48,793 nucleotides of DNA from Candidatus Bathyarchaeia archaeon (GCA_030019335.1 JASEET010000003.1:152242-201034); one strand, 5' to 3'; positions 25,040 through 34,223 are shown, counted from the first letter of the stretch. A program made the numbers and translations. Notes: generated by a model not told the origin, from the letters alone.

Positions 25040-25879
25040 ATGAGTGGAAAAGAAAGAATGAGGGAGTATGAGAAGATGCTTATTGAAACAGCTATTCCAA
25101 CCACACGTGTAAGTGGCTCTGGAAAAGTGCACATCGAAGGAATAGGCGACATCCGCATTTCTGGTTCGGGTTCCGTTTCATCGGAAGAAATAAAGATCAG
25201 TGGAAGCGGAAGCATACCCGGCGGAATAAAAGTTGGAAGGATAAGCTGTTCGGGCAGCGTCTCCATTGAAGGTAGTGCTGAAGCTGAAGAAATGTGTTTC
25301 TCTGGTTCCGCGTCGGTTGCGGGCGATGAAAAAGCAAAGAGCCTTTCTGCTTCAGGAAGTTTTTCCGTTGGCGGAGAAGTGAAAGGTTCCTTGATGAAGG
25401 TTGCAGGTTCATGCAAGGTTGGTAAAAAAGTTGAATTAGAGGACGCTTTGCGTGTGCATGGTTCATTGAAAGTTTTGGGCGACGTGAAAGCAAAAAACAC
25501 GGTGGAGCTTCACGGCAGATTTGATGTTAACGGAAAAATCATTACAGAAAACTTTGAGGCAGAATTAAACAGACTGGAATCGCATGTACGAAAAGGCATC
25601 GAAGCCGTCAATGTAAGTGTAAAGAAAAAGGGAGTTGAAGGCCTGGTGCTTTTTGGCATTCCAATTTTTGGCAGAATCCTCCGCAACGGCAAGTTCTACA
25701 CAACTGACATCGTTGCTAAAGGAAGAGTATACATGGAAAATGTTTGCTGTGACAATGTTTACGGAAGAGACGTGACTATAGGCGAAGGATGCGTCATTAA
25801 AGGAAAAGTGAAATATTTAGAATCCATTTCGGTTCATCCCAAAGCAAAACTCGCAAATCCTCCAGAAAAATCAAGCTGA
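25040..25879 (+). CDS. Bactofilin-like polymer-forming protein
   Basis: A 279-residue right-handed beta-helix protein. From about residue 25 it consists of short repeats with Gly-Ser turns: HIEGIGDIRISGSGSV, then IKISGSGSI, ISCSGSVSIEG, FSGSASVAG and LSASGSFSVGG, continuing with LHGRFDVNGKI. A second block near the C-terminus (VYGRDVTIGEGCVIKG) resembles bactofilin rungs. Between them is a helical insert of about 30 residues. AAGGAGG at 25027-25033 marks the ATG. Bactofilins form filaments on membranes; here it may scaffold the ABC exporter encoded next. Confidence 0.75.
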   Translation: MSGKERMREYEKMLIETAIPTTRVSGSGKVHIEGIGDIRISGSGSVSSEEIKISGSGSIPGGIKVGRISCSGSVSIEGSAEAEEMCFSGSASVAGDEKAKSLSASGSFSVGGEVKGSLMKVAGSCKVGKKVELEDALRVHGSLKVLGDVKAKNTVELHGRFDVNGKIITENFEAELNRLESHVRKGIEAVNVSVKKKGVEGLVLFGIPIFGRILRNGKFYTTDIVAKGRVYMENVCCDNVYGRDVTIGEGCVIKGKVKYLESISVHPKAKLANPPEKSS

Positions 25880-25966
25880 AAAGTGATCAGCCTTGTGCTC
25901 ACTTTACTCAGAAGCCTTAACTAAGGTGACCAGTCAAAACAGTGTAATAGAAGGAGGCTAAAATTG

Positions 25967-26878
25967 ATGGAAGCCGTGGAATCAATCAACCTCGTCAAGG
26001 TTTATCATAGCAAGGAAATTGTTGAGGCTTTGAAAGGCGTTAACATTTCTATCAGAAAAGGCGAGCTATACACACTACTGGGTCCAAATGGTGCAGGAAA
26101 AACAACCTTTCTGAGAATCATTTCCACTCAGCTCTTACCAACAAAAGGCGAAGCATACGTTTCAGGTTATGATGTTTTGACGCAACCTAACGAAGTGCGT
26201 AAGCACATAGCAGTGGTTCCACAGGACGTGGCTACGTACGGCAACTTCACACCTTGGGAATATTCTTACTATTTCTCGCTGCTTCGCGGCATGACTAAAC
26301 GAGAAGCAAAGGAAGCTGCTGAGAAGGCTTTGAAAGCTGTTGAACTTTGGGACTTGCGGAATCGAACATGTGCAACGCTTTCTGGCGGGGAGAAAAAACG
26401 GGCAATAATTGCGTCAGCGTTAGCCTCTAACTCGGATATTTTCATGCTTGACGAACCAACAAGCGGTTTAGACGCTGTGGCACGGAGAAATGTCTGGGCT
26501 GTTTTAAGGGGAATGGTTGAACAGGGCAAGACGATACTTTTAACAACACACATCATGGAAGAGGCTGAAATGGTTTCAGATAGGCTCGCAATAATACATG
26601 AGGGAACAGTGATTGCTGAAGGAACACCGGAACAAATTAAGCGTCTCGTAAAAGAGAAATTCCGAGTTGTTGTAGACGGCAACTTAAACAGTTTGGGCCT
26701 TGTGGAAAATAACAATCGAGTTGTAAAATTTGGTAGTAAATGGATAATCTATATTAAGGATGAAGATGAAGCCCTAGAAATTGTTGGAACCGCGTTAAAG
26801 AAAGGGTTGAGGGCTGAAACTGCGACTATCACACTTGAAGATGTATTTGTAAAACTGGTGGGAGGAGAAACTGATTGA
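25967..26878 (+). CDS. ABC transporter ATP-binding protein of the bactofilin operon
   Basis: Cytoplasmic ATPase of an ABC-2 exporter, 303 residues. Walker A GPNGAGKTT (about 40-48), Q-loop VVPQDVATYGN, signature LSGGEKKRAIIA (about 136), Walker B IFMLDEPTSGLD and H-loop TTHIMEEAE are complete. A C-terminal extension of about 80 residues with LEDVFVKLVGG closes it. I use ATG 25967; GGAGG at 25953-25957 is well placed. The permease gene overlaps its stop in TTGA. Confidence 0.92.
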   Translation: MEAVESINLVKVYHSKEIVEALKGVNISIRKGELYTLLGPNGAGKTTFLRIISTQLLPTKGEAYVSGYDVLTQPNEVRKHIAVVPQDVATYGNFTPWEYSYYFSLLRGMTKREAKEAAEKALKAVELWDLRNRTCATLSGGEKKRAIIASALASNSDIFMLDEPTSGLDAVARRNVWAVLRGMVEQGKTILLTTHIMEEAEMVSDRLAIIHEGTVIAEGTPEQIKRLVKEKFRVVVDGNLNSLGLVENNNRVVKFGSKWIIYIKDEDEALEIVGTALKKGLRAETATITLEDVFVKLVGGETD

Positions 26879-27615
26879 ACAGCAAAATTGTGAAGGATAT
26901 TTTGGTGATTGCTACGTTAAAATCCCTTCCAGACCTTAAGAGGCAGCCCTTGATGCTGACACTTATCGGATTAATAAGCGCCCTCCCATTATTCTTCATA
27001 ATCGTTTTCGGCGGACAGCTTAGTTATGGGCTTATAGGTGCAATGGTTGGAACTATAGGTTTCATTGGTTTGAATGCTGCAATTCAGGATATTACATGGG
27101 ATAGGTATGTAAAAATAAGACAGATCATAGTTGCCATGCCTGTGCACCCGCTCTCTTATGCCATTGGTATAGCTCTCGCCCCATTGATAATTTCAGCTCC
27201 AGGTGTACTATTTTTCACAGTGTTTGCTATATGGTTGGGTGCGCTAACATTTTCCTCTCTGCTTTGGTCAATTATCATTTTAATTCTATGTTGGGCGACA
27301 TTGAGCAGTTTAGGCTTCCTAATATCAACGCACCTTCAAAGGGCAAGCGTTTACACTTTAAATAATCTCTCGAACATTCTTGGTCTAGCCTTGGTGTTTC
27401 TACCACCAGTCTATTATCCAGAAGAAATGCTTGGTAGTTTCAGCTGGATAGCCATGCTGTTTCCAACATCGAACGCTACTGGTTTGATTCGGGTTTATTC
27501 AGGTTCGCTTGATGCATCCGTGATAATGATTGTTATACGATGGTTAATCCTTATAGCAACAACAATAGTTTGCGCTGTTGCAACCATCACTAAGGCAAGA
27601 TGGAGAGAAACTTAA
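26875..27615 (+). CDS. ABC-2 type permease of the bactofilin operon
   Basis: A 246-residue membrane protein with six hydrophobic segments (starting about residue 25). Landmarks are WDRYVKIRQIIVAMPVHPL between segments 2 and 3, the place where ABC-2 permeases touch their ATPase, and FPTSNATGLIRVYSG near the last segment. It starts at TTG 26875, overlapping the ATPase stop, so the two are translationally coupled. The transported compound is unknown. Confidence 0.88.
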   Translation: MNSKIVKDILVIATLKSLPDLKRQPLMLTLIGLISALPLFFIIVFGGQLSYGLIGAMVGTIGFIGLNAAIQDITWDRYVKIRQIIVAMPVHPLSYAIGIALAPLIISAPGVLFFTVFAIWLGALTFSSLLWSIIILILCWATLSSLGFLISTHLQRASVYTLNNLSNILGLALVFLPPVYYPEEMLGSFSWIAMLFPTSNATGLIRVYSGSLDASVIMIVIRWLILIATTIVCAVATITKARWRET

Positions 27616-27627
27616 AACTGGCGTATG

Positions 27628-29424
27628 TCATAAAGTTCGGATGGGGTATCTTTCATATTGCAATTCGTATAATTTGTGAAGTTTCTTAACAGTGTCTATG
27701 TCGTCAACTGTCTTATCTGTTCTAAACTTGACTATTTTGGGCACTCTTAAGGCGAAGCCGCTTGTGTATTCGTCTGTTTCTTGGATTTCCTGATATGTCG
27801 CCTCAACAACAATTGAAGGTTTTACAAAAACGCCTTCATCATCCTCGCTTGTTTTGGTTTTTTCAATTATTGTTCTAAGCGTATCCATTGTTTCTTCAGG
27901 TAGATTTGAAACTTTTCCAATGGTGTAGAGTTTCTTCTCCTTTGGGTCTCGAACCGCTAGCAGGAAGGATGAGTATAGGCCTGCACGTTTTCCTTTCCCG
28001 TATAGGGCTTTTACTATCGCGCAGTCTATTGTGTCGCGTTCTGGTTTAAGCTTAAGCCATGTGTGTGTTCTTCGTCCTATTTCGTAGGGTGCGTTCAAGT
28101 CTTTGACAACGATCCCTTCATACTTTTTCTTTAGTGCTTCTTCATAAAAACGCATCAACTCAACTTCACTTTGGCAGTCAAAGCCTTCGACAATGTATTC
28201 TGCTGGAACAACTTCTAGGAGATATTTGCGTCTTTCAGAAAGTGGAAGATTAAGGAGTTCTTGTCCATTCAAAAACAATATGTCGAAGGCTTTGATTATG
28301 ACTTTAACTTTTCTTCTTCTCTCTTCAAGTTCCTCTGATGAAAGTTTTCTGGGCACTGTTCTTTCAAGTAGCGTTTGGAATGGCAGTGGATTTCCCGCAT
28401 CGTCTATGGCTATCAATTCACTGTCAACAATGCAGCTTTGGGCGTTAAATTTCTGGGAGGTTTCAACTATTTCGGGCAGTGTTTGTGATTTTTCTATGCC
28501 TCTTCTTGAGAAAAGCCAAATCTGTGTTCCCCATCTGTGGATTTGGAGTCTGCTTCCGTCCAGTTTGTATTCTGCTCTTGCCGGATAAACAATTTTGTCG
28601 GGTTCATATAGATGAGCCAGTTGGGGTCCGATGAATTGTCCTGGTCGTATTTTGACTTCTGATAGTTTGAGGATGCCTTCTGATGCCAGTGTTATGCCTT
28701 CTGTTAGGCCCAATATTGCACATGCGTTTTCAATTAGTTCTGGTGGCACCTTGTAGGCTCTGGATGCGGCTCTGATAACTGTGCGTGTGTGGTAGCCAAG
28801 TTTTAAGTCTCCAAGCAAAAGCCTAACAACATATTTTGCCTCTGTTGGGGTGCTCACCCGCAGCAGGCTGGAAACATGAAGTTCGCGTTCTGTGATCTTT
28901 TTCAGTTTAGGCAGTAGCCTGATGGCTTCGTAGACTTCTTTCACTGTTAACTCGGAGTTTTTAGGTTTTTTGAGCAAGTAAGTGACTTCGCCGTGTTCTC
29001 CATAGTCTATGAGAAGCTTCTTAACTTCGCTTATTGGGACTCCTGTTGCTAGACTTATGCTTCTCTCTATCAAGCCGGGTCCAATTTTTAGGTTTTCCTC
29101 TGTAAACGTGCCTAAGGCAAAGCGAGCTTTAATCTCCAGTGTAAGCTCTGGTTTTTGGAAGAATTTTGTCAGTTCTGTTTCTTTCCCCTTTTTCCCACGT
29201 AGGACTGCTAGGCGTTCGTAGACATCCACTATTTTTGAGAATGGCATGCACTTTTTTAGCTCTATTCCTTCCATGTATAGGCGTATACGATGGTATGGTA
29301 TGCCCATTTTCCATTCTATTTGTTGGGGTGATAATCCAGCTTCAATTAGATTGAGTATTGCCCTTTTTGGGCTCCCGTAGATTTCAACCAGTTCCTTGAA
29401 TGAAGGCGGTTTTACTATTGACAT
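27628..29424 (-). CDS. lig: ATP-dependent DNA ligase
   Basis: Seals nicks in duplex DNA at replication and repair, using ATP. The protein of 598 residues has an N-terminal DNA-binding domain, the adenylation domain with the nucleophilic Lys in motif I AEYKLDGSRLQIH (Lys about 287), motif III (IVDSELIAID), motif IV KYEGIVVKD (about 440), motif V TWLKLKPE, and an OB-fold domain ending in PKIVKFRTDK (motif VI region). Length and motif order are normal for archaeal Lig. The upstream kaiC-like gene ends nine bases before the start. Confidence 0.95.
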   Translation of the reverse strand: MSIVKPPSFKELVEIYGSPKRAILNLIEAGLSPQQIEWKMGIPYHRIRLYMEGIELKKCMPFSKIVDVYERLAVLRGKKGKETELTKFFQKPELTLEIKARFALGTFTEENLKIGPGLIERSISLATGVPISEVKKLLIDYGEHGEVTYLLKKPKNSELTVKEVYEAIRLLPKLKKITERELHVSSLLRVSTPTEAKYVVRLLLGDLKLGYHTRTVIRAASRAYKVPPELIENACAILGLTEGITLASEGILKLSEVKIRPGQFIGPQLAHLYEPDKIVYPARAEYKLDGSRLQIHRWGTQIWLFSRRGIEKSQTLPEIVETSQKFNAQSCIVDSELIAIDDAGNPLPFQTLLERTVPRKLSSEELEERRRKVKVIIKAFDILFLNGQELLNLPLSERRKYLLEVVPAEYIVEGFDCQSEVELMRFYEEALKKKYEGIVVKDLNAPYEIGRRTHTWLKLKPERDTIDCAIVKALYGKGKRAGLYSSFLLAVRDPKEKKLYTIGKVSNLPEETMDTLRTIIEKTKTSEDDEGVFVKPSIVVEATYQEIQETDEYTSGFALRVPKIVKFRTDKTVDDIDTVKKLHKLYELQYERYPIRTL

Positions 29425-29433
29425 TTTGCTAGT

Positions 29434-30675
29434 TCACCAGGTTTTTGTCTCTTCCGATTTCGGTATAGGTTCTAATGCTTTCAGGAAGCCATCTGGTGTT
29501 ATGTCAACCTTTATTCTTCTCCTCTCAAAATTGCACATTCTACAGTCTAGGACTCGGGCGATGCGGACGAATTCTCCTCTGTTTGCTTCTAAGTCAACTT
29601 GCTGGTCTTGCCAGTAAACCCTTCCATAATCCACTATTATTGTGCCGTCTAGGTTGTGCGCTAAGCCCACGCCACCAGCCATCTCATAACTGTCCCAAAT
29701 CTCTCTACTTTTCTGGTTCACATACAAAGCTGTTACTCCGTGAACTTGATTGTATCTGGCTAGCTCCATGACGCGGTATTTTAGTGCTCCACGGTAGGCT
29801 TCAAGCACAGTCACAGAGTCAATTATGGCCAGTTCAATTTTCTCCTTTTCAGCAACATAACGGTAGGTTTCCGCAAAAGTGTTCCAATCCCGCAGTTCCG
29901 GATAAGCCACAGTATCAAGCACAAACAGATTTTCACGGATTTTATTCCAGTCCAAACCTAAAATGTCTGCCTTCTGCTTTAGGCGAGATTGCAAATCAAA
30001 ACGGGGAGTTGCACTTTTCCATGTGTCTTCAGCTGTTGCATAAAGCACTCTTTCGCCAGAAGCTGCCACTTTAACTGCTATTTCTTCGACAAGTATGGAT
30101 TTGCCAGCACCTGGCAAGCCTGTTATGGCGAATTGTCCGCATATTGGTATGCCGTTTAGGCTTTTTCCTTCTGGTGTTATGAAGAAGTGATCTATGAAGG
30201 TGCCTGTTGGAAAGCCTACTAAGGGTTTTTTGGCTTCTGGTGCTTCGTCTGGTCTTAAAACAAGCGAACTTAGTTTTTCTTCCTTTCTTTCTATTTTTGT
30301 TGTCATTGGTTTTGTTGCCAGTTCCCATTCGTCTGTTGGTTTTTTTGCGGTTTTCATTGCTTCTGCAAGGGTTTTTACCATGGCTTTCATGAGATTCTCA
30401 ACTTCTGGGGTTGTGGCTGCTTCTTCTACTGCAGGTGGCGGTGCTTTAGCTGCTGGAACCTGCGGTGGCGATGGAGTTGGAGCAGCAACCTCAGCTATAA
30501 GCGTCCACTGTTCCCCTCGCCGTTCAACAACACCCTTAGTCTTCAAAGATTGTAAAAGTGCATAAGCGGAGTTAGGTCCATATTTGGGTATGCCCAAACC
30601 TTCTGCTATTTCGTTAAGCGATGCTTTACTATCACGTTTTTTGAGAAATTCTACTATGTCTTTTTCTTCGACCAT
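29434..30675 (-). CDS. KaiC/RadA-like ATPase with N-terminal winged helix
   Basis: A RecA-fold ATPase of 413 residues. Residues 1-55 form a winged-helix domain (VEEKDIVEFLKKRDSKASLN, then LQSLKTKGVVERRGEQW), followed by a Pro/Ala-rich linker, then the ATPase: Walker A GLPGAGKSILVEE and Walker B IELAIIDSVT. A CRMCNFERRR segment near the end may bind metal. I start at ATG 30675; a longer frame begins at 30720, but CTTTATAG (30707-30714) is a promoter for this gene and would lie within it. Operon with DNA ligase suggests a repair or signalling role. Confidence 0.82.
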   Translation of the reverse strand: MVEEKDIVEFLKKRDSKASLNEIAEGLGIPKYGPNSAYALLQSLKTKGVVERRGEQWTLIAEVAAPTPSPPQVPAAKAPPPAVEEAATTPEVENLMKAMVKTLAEAMKTAKKPTDEWELATKPMTTKIERKEEKLSSLVLRPDEAPEAKKPLVGFPTGTFIDHFFITPEGKSLNGIPICGQFAITGLPGAGKSILVEEIAVKVAASGERVLYATAEDTWKSATPRFDLQSRLKQKADILGLDWNKIRENLFVLDTVAYPELRDWNTFAETYRYVAEKEKIELAIIDSVTVLEAYRGALKYRVMELARYNQVHGVTALYVNQKSREIWDSYEMAGGVGLAHNLDGTIIVDYGRVYWQDQQVDLEANRGEFVRIARVLDCRMCNFERRRIKVDITPDGFLKALEPIPKSEETKTW

Positions 30676-30706
30676 GGTTTTCCCAAGTTTAAATAGGCCT
30701 AGACAA

Positions 30707-30714
30707 CTATAAAG
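30707..30714 (-). promoter_or_regulatory. TATA box of the KaiC-like/ligase operon
   Basis: CTTTATAG on the minus strand, about 35 bases before ATG 30675. It decides between the 30675 and 30720 starts in favour of the first. Confidence 0.45.
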
Positions 30715-30840
30715 TTTCACGCTTTACCCTGCTTTTCCATGCTTTATAGCAGTTGCTTCCAGTATTACTCTACAAGAAAGTTTAAGAAACACAATGTTCT
30801 CTTTTTTCTAATTTGATCGTCTTCGAGGCGACTGTAAATC

Positions 30841-31650
30841 TTGAGAAAAAAGGTGCAGTACCTTGTGCGTGAAGGACAAGAGGGAAAAGATGAGGTTAAA
30901 CTTGCCCAAATTCTTAGCGAATGCTTTGATCCTGCGACTCCGCGACAAGTAAGACGATGGTTACGGCAAGCCAAGAAACATTCTGCGGGTTGGTCTAGAA
31001 TTTTTGTTGGCGAGGTAGATGGCGAGGTTGTAAGTAATGTCTCTGTGGAGTTAAAAGAGCTACATTTAGGCGAAGGTGTTTACGTGAAAACTGGTGGAAT
31101 TGGGGGTGTTTGCACATGCTCGGATTATAGGAGAAAAGGCATAATGACAAATCTGCTCCAGCAATGTCTTGTATACGTTAGAAATTCGGGTGTCTCAAAC
31201 TCTTCGCTTTACACTGGTCTTACGCTTCCAGCGCACAGGATTTATCAACGATTCGGCTTTTGCGACATAGAAACGTGGCCCGTGTACATCAGAGTTTTTG
31301 ATTTTGACTATGTTTTCCAAACATGGATAAGAGGTCTCAACCGTCACCTTAAATTCTCAAAAATTGCTCGGAGAACACTCCAAAATTGGAATCGTTCCGT
31401 GGTTTTTGAGCTTGGAGATGTAGGTGTGCAATCTTTTCGTTTCAAACATGGTAGTTTTCAAAGATTATCTAAGCCTCCTAAGTCTGCGGATATCGTTATA
31501 GCGACAAGTGTCGAGACATTGTTTCGCATAATGTGGGGTGCGATAAAATTTGAGGCTGCAATAAAAAAAGAAAAGATGCAAGTGAAGAAGGGTAGTGAAA
31601 CAGACCTACAAATGTTAAAGAAGATTTTGATTCGAATTTGGGATGAGTAA
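30841..31650 (+). CDS. GNAT acetyltransferase (Eis-like layout)
   Basis: A 269-residue protein with an N-terminal GNAT domain: VKTGGIGGVCTCSDYRRKGI is the acetyl-CoA loop region (about residues 79-98), then YTGLTLPAHRIYQRFGFCDI. The C-terminal half (about 150-269) has no catalytic motif and looks like the sterol-carrier-like domain of Eis-type enzymes. TTG start. The stop overlaps the ATG of a paralogous GNAT gene by eight bases; the two form a tandem. The acetyl acceptor is unknown. Confidence 0.8.
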   Translation: MRKKVQYLVREGQEGKDEVKLAQILSECFDPATPRQVRRWLRQAKKHSAGWSRIFVGEVDGEVVSNVSVELKELHLGEGVYVKTGGIGGVCTCSDYRRKGIMTNLLQQCLVYVRNSGVSNSSLYTGLTLPAHRIYQRFGFCDIETWPVYIRVFDFDYVFQTWIRGLNRHLKFSKIARRTLQNWNRSVVFELGDVGVQSFRFKHGSFQRLSKPPKSADIVIATSVETLFRIMWGAIKFEAAIKKEKMQVKKGSETDLQMLKKILIRIWDE

Positions 31651-32427
31651 AATGCAGTTTCAAATTAGACAAATGCAGCAAGGCGACGCGGAACAATTAC
31701 AGAGGATTTACCAATGCTTTGTTCTAAACTACGTGGGCCCTGTAGCGCGTGGTTTGAAGGTCTTTCGACGGATGGCAAGAAAGAAGGACAATCTCCGTTG
31801 GGTAGCCTTGGATGAGCAAGAAAAAATTGTAGGTTACATCTTATCCACTTACATGAAAGGAAAAAGGCTTGGAAGAATCAACGAAATCATAGTGGACCCA
31901 AACTACGATTTTGAAACCGTTGCATGTCTTCTTGTCGACAAAGTTTACAACATTTTTTGGAAAAGGGTGCAGCAGTCGTTCACGCAGCGTCTATCCGAAA
32001 CCCCCACTACCCGCAAATCTTTCCTAAACTAGGCTTTTTTGTTGTGGAAACTGACGGAGTTTTCATGTACACAATCACTGATGTTGCAAAGTTTCTCGAT
32101 GAAATTACACCCATCATGGTTAGTCGCCTTAAGAAAATGCAAGACTGGAATGGATGGTTGCAAATAAGCTGCAAGGGAGGCAGCAGATTTTTCAGAAAAG
32201 ACAGCGAAGATGTGCGGTCGTTCATGTGGACAAACTACGACGTAGACTGTAAAATCTCTTTAAAAACAGACATTCTCGCCAGCGTTCTTTTAGGCGTGGT
32301 TAATGCCCAGGAAGCATGGGCGGGAGGAATAATAAAAGTGGAAACCACGCTTAGCAAGGATAAGGTAAACGAGTTGTTAGTCGCTCTTTTTCCAAAGAAA
32401 CAGTTTTTAGCACTGGACTACTGGTAG
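31643..32427 (+). pseudogene. Second GNAT acetyltransferase, split by a one-base frameshift
   Basis: The first frame (31643-32032) carries an N-terminal GNAT segment (QIRQMQQGDAEQLQRIYQ, then GRINEIIVDPNYDFE). After VYNIF it turns to nonsense. The -1 frame carries the rest: LEKGAAVVHAASIRNPHY, PKLGFFVVETDGVFMYTI and a C-terminal domain ending FLALDYW at 32427. The span of 785 bases lacks one base; adding a T to T6 at 31953-31958 joins the frames as NIFLEKGAAV. The whole protein would have about 261 residues, like its neighbour at 30841. Decayed gene or homopolymer undercall. Confidence 0.78.
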
Positions 32428-32651
32428 CTCATGTGTCTATGTTTAAAAATAGAAAAAGGAAGTCTGCGGGAAACATTTCCAGTTTCAAGATAAGATTCAC
32501 GCTTTATCTGGTTCTGTCTTCCACTGAGTTGACAGCTCGGTTAAGTGCTGTTTTGTTTAACAAGGGGGATTTTCAATTGTTTAACAATTTAGGTTATAAG
32601 CATGAAAATGTAAAGGTTAAAGTTCTTGTTAGGCATGGCTGAGGTTAGCCT

Positions 32652-33434
32652 ATGGTTAAGCCTGAAATTGGTTTGTCTATGCTTTATTGTCTAGGCGAAA
32701 CTTTCCAGAAAATGACTGGACACCTTCACAAAGTGGAAACAATTTACATAGAGCTTGTTGATGAAGGCTTGCATGCGTTAAACAAGAGAAGAGTTCAAGT
32801 CTTGAAGGAGCTGGCTGATTCTTATGGCTTAAAATACATGGTGCACGCGCCTTTTGCAGACATAAACATAGCTTCACCTTCAAAACCACTGTTGAATGTC
32901 ATGCTAAAAAGACTGAAAAAATCCATAATCAACGCTGGTGCTTTAAACTGTCAAGTATGGGTTTTCCACCCAGGCTTAAAAACTGGCATAAGCATGTTTT
33001 ACCCAGGCATGGAATGGGTTCAAAACCTGAAAACTACACGCTTGCTGTTTAGGTTTGCAAGCGACCATGGCGTGGAAGTTGCCATAGAAAACGTGCCAGA
33101 ACCATACTCATTCATTATGAAAAGTGTTGAAGACTTCAAAAGATTCTACAATGAAGTTAACGAAGACATAGGCTTGGTTTTAGACATAGGACACGCAAAC
33201 ATCAACGGGCAAATAGAAAGTTTCCTAACGACTTTTGCAGATAAGATTGTGCACATGCATGCACATGACAATTATGGAAAAAGCGACCAACACCTAGGCA
33301 TAGGCCACGGAAACATTAACTGGAAGAAAACTGCAGTTTTAATCAAAAGTATTTCCTACAAAGGAACTGTTGTTGTGGAATCTATAGAACATGTTGAACA
33401 AAGTATGTCTAAACTAAAGAGGTTACTGGGTTAA
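32652..33434 (+). CDS. Sugar phosphate isomerase/epimerase, TIM barrel (AP endonuclease 2 family)
   Basis: A 260-residue (beta/alpha)8 protein of the xylose isomerase-like/EndoIV superfamily. Metal-ligand motifs are visible: MVHAPFADIN, WVFHPG, EVAIENVPEP (Glu), LVLDIGHANI (Asp, His), VHMHAHDNYG, HLGIGHGNINW and the terminal VVVESIE. The GHGNI motif followed by IE is typical of sugar isomerases of this group; endonuclease IV cannot be excluded but normally has more His ligands. The region just upstream (32428-32651) has no gene I can support. Confidence 0.82.
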   Translation: MVKPEIGLSMLYCLGETFQKMTGHLHKVETIYIELVDEGLHALNKRRVQVLKELADSYGLKYMVHAPFADINIASPSKPLLNVMLKRLKKSIINAGALNCQVWVFHPGLKTGISMFYPGMEWVQNLKTTRLLFRFASDHGVEVAIENVPEPYSFIMKSVEDFKRFYNEVNEDIGLVLDIGHANINGQIESFLTTFADKIVHMHAHDNYGKSDQHLGIGHGNINWKKTAVLIKSISYKGTVVVESIEHVEQSMSKLKRLLG

Positions 33435-33489
33435 GCTATTCTAAACGTATGCATCGTTAGAAGCATTTTCAGCCCACATTTTATAAAGA

Positions 33490-33498
33490 TTTATATGG
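33490..33498 (+). promoter_or_regulatory. TATA box of the VapBC module
   Basis: TTTATATGG lies 43 bases before the ATG of the AbrB-type antitoxin gene at 33533, in an otherwise AT-rich stretch that also contains TTTTATAAAG just upstream. Confidence 0.5.
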
Positions 33499-33532
33499 GT
33501 CTAAAACAAATAAAATCTATGGGTGCAGTGCG

Positions 33533-33754
33533 ATGGGAAAAACTAAAATAGACGAGAGAGGCAGAATTTTAATCCCCTCCAAAGAAAGGGAAAAACTCGG
33601 CCTTAAAGCCGGAACCGAATTTGAATTAATTGAAGAGAGTGGAGTGTTGCTTCTAAAACCTATTATCCCTAAGCCTATCAAGGTGCAGTCTAAAAAGGAC
33701 AAATGGGGTAAAGAAGCATTTTTGGATGCTGGAGAGGCAACTTTTGGTGAATAA
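33533..33754 (+). CDS. vapB: AbrB/MazE-type antitoxin (VapB)
   Basis: A 73-residue protein whose first 45 residues form the swapped-hairpin AbrB domain: KTKIDERGRILIPSKEREKL, then GLKAGTEFELIEESGVLLLK. The C-terminal region (KPIKVQSKKDKWGKEAFLDAG) would bind the toxin. It binds DNA and neutralises the PIN toxin encoded by the overlapping next gene. Confidence 0.88.
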   Translation: MGKTKIDERGRILIPSKEREKLGLKAGTEFELIEESGVLLLKPIIPKPIKVQSKKDKWGKEAFLDAGEATFGE

Positions 33755-34223
33755 AGAGAAAAAAGTGCTTGATGTTAACACATTGGCAATATTCTTCGTT
33801 GAAGATCACCCTGGGAACCAGTATGTTTCCTCCGTTGTCGAGGAAGGGTTAATGGGAGCGTTTATCCCGCTGATTATGGATATTCTTCCAGTTAGGGTAT
33901 ACTGGGTGATGACAAAGAAATGGGGTTGCGCAAAAAAGGAAAGCGCAGAAGCAATAAAACATTTCGTAAAAGAATACGACAGACCACAATATTGTTGCCT
34001 CAGCAGGCAAACGATAACAGAAAGCTTCAAACTGGCTGAAGAATTAAAGCATGACGTGTTCGACTGCGTTTATCTCGCGCTTGCACTGCAAGAAGGCGCA
34101 AGCGCAGTCATCACCACAGATACAGATTTTGAAAGACTCTGTAAACGCGTAAACCTCAATTACATAAATCCAGTTCCAACAGATATATTGAAACGCTTTA
34201 AAGAATGGAACCAAAACCTCTGA
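33747..34223 (+). CDS. vapC: PIN-domain ribonuclease toxin (VapC)
   Basis: A PIN-domain toxin of about 158 residues cutting RNA. Acidic active-site residues are visible: LDVNTLAIFF (first Asp), TESFKLAEEL (Glu region), HDVFDCVYLALAL (Asp) and ITTDTDFERL (Asp). I place the start at GTG 33747, overlapping the antitoxin gene's stop by eight bases; a longer frame from 33726 adds seven residues with no support. The module seems intact. Confidence 0.85.
   Translation: MNKEKKVLDVNTLAIFFVEDHPGNQYVSSVVEEGLMGAFIPLIMDILPVRVYWVMTKKWGCAKKESAEAIKHFVKEYDRPQYCCLSRQTITESFKLAEELKHDVFDCVYLALALQEGASAVITTDTDFERLCKRVNLNYINPVPTDILKRFKEWNQNL

Noticed and set aside
32433-32642. 69-codon open frame between the broken GNAT and the TIM-barrel gene.
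   Set aside because: Basic sequence with uneven composition and no ribosome-binding site; no family resemblance.
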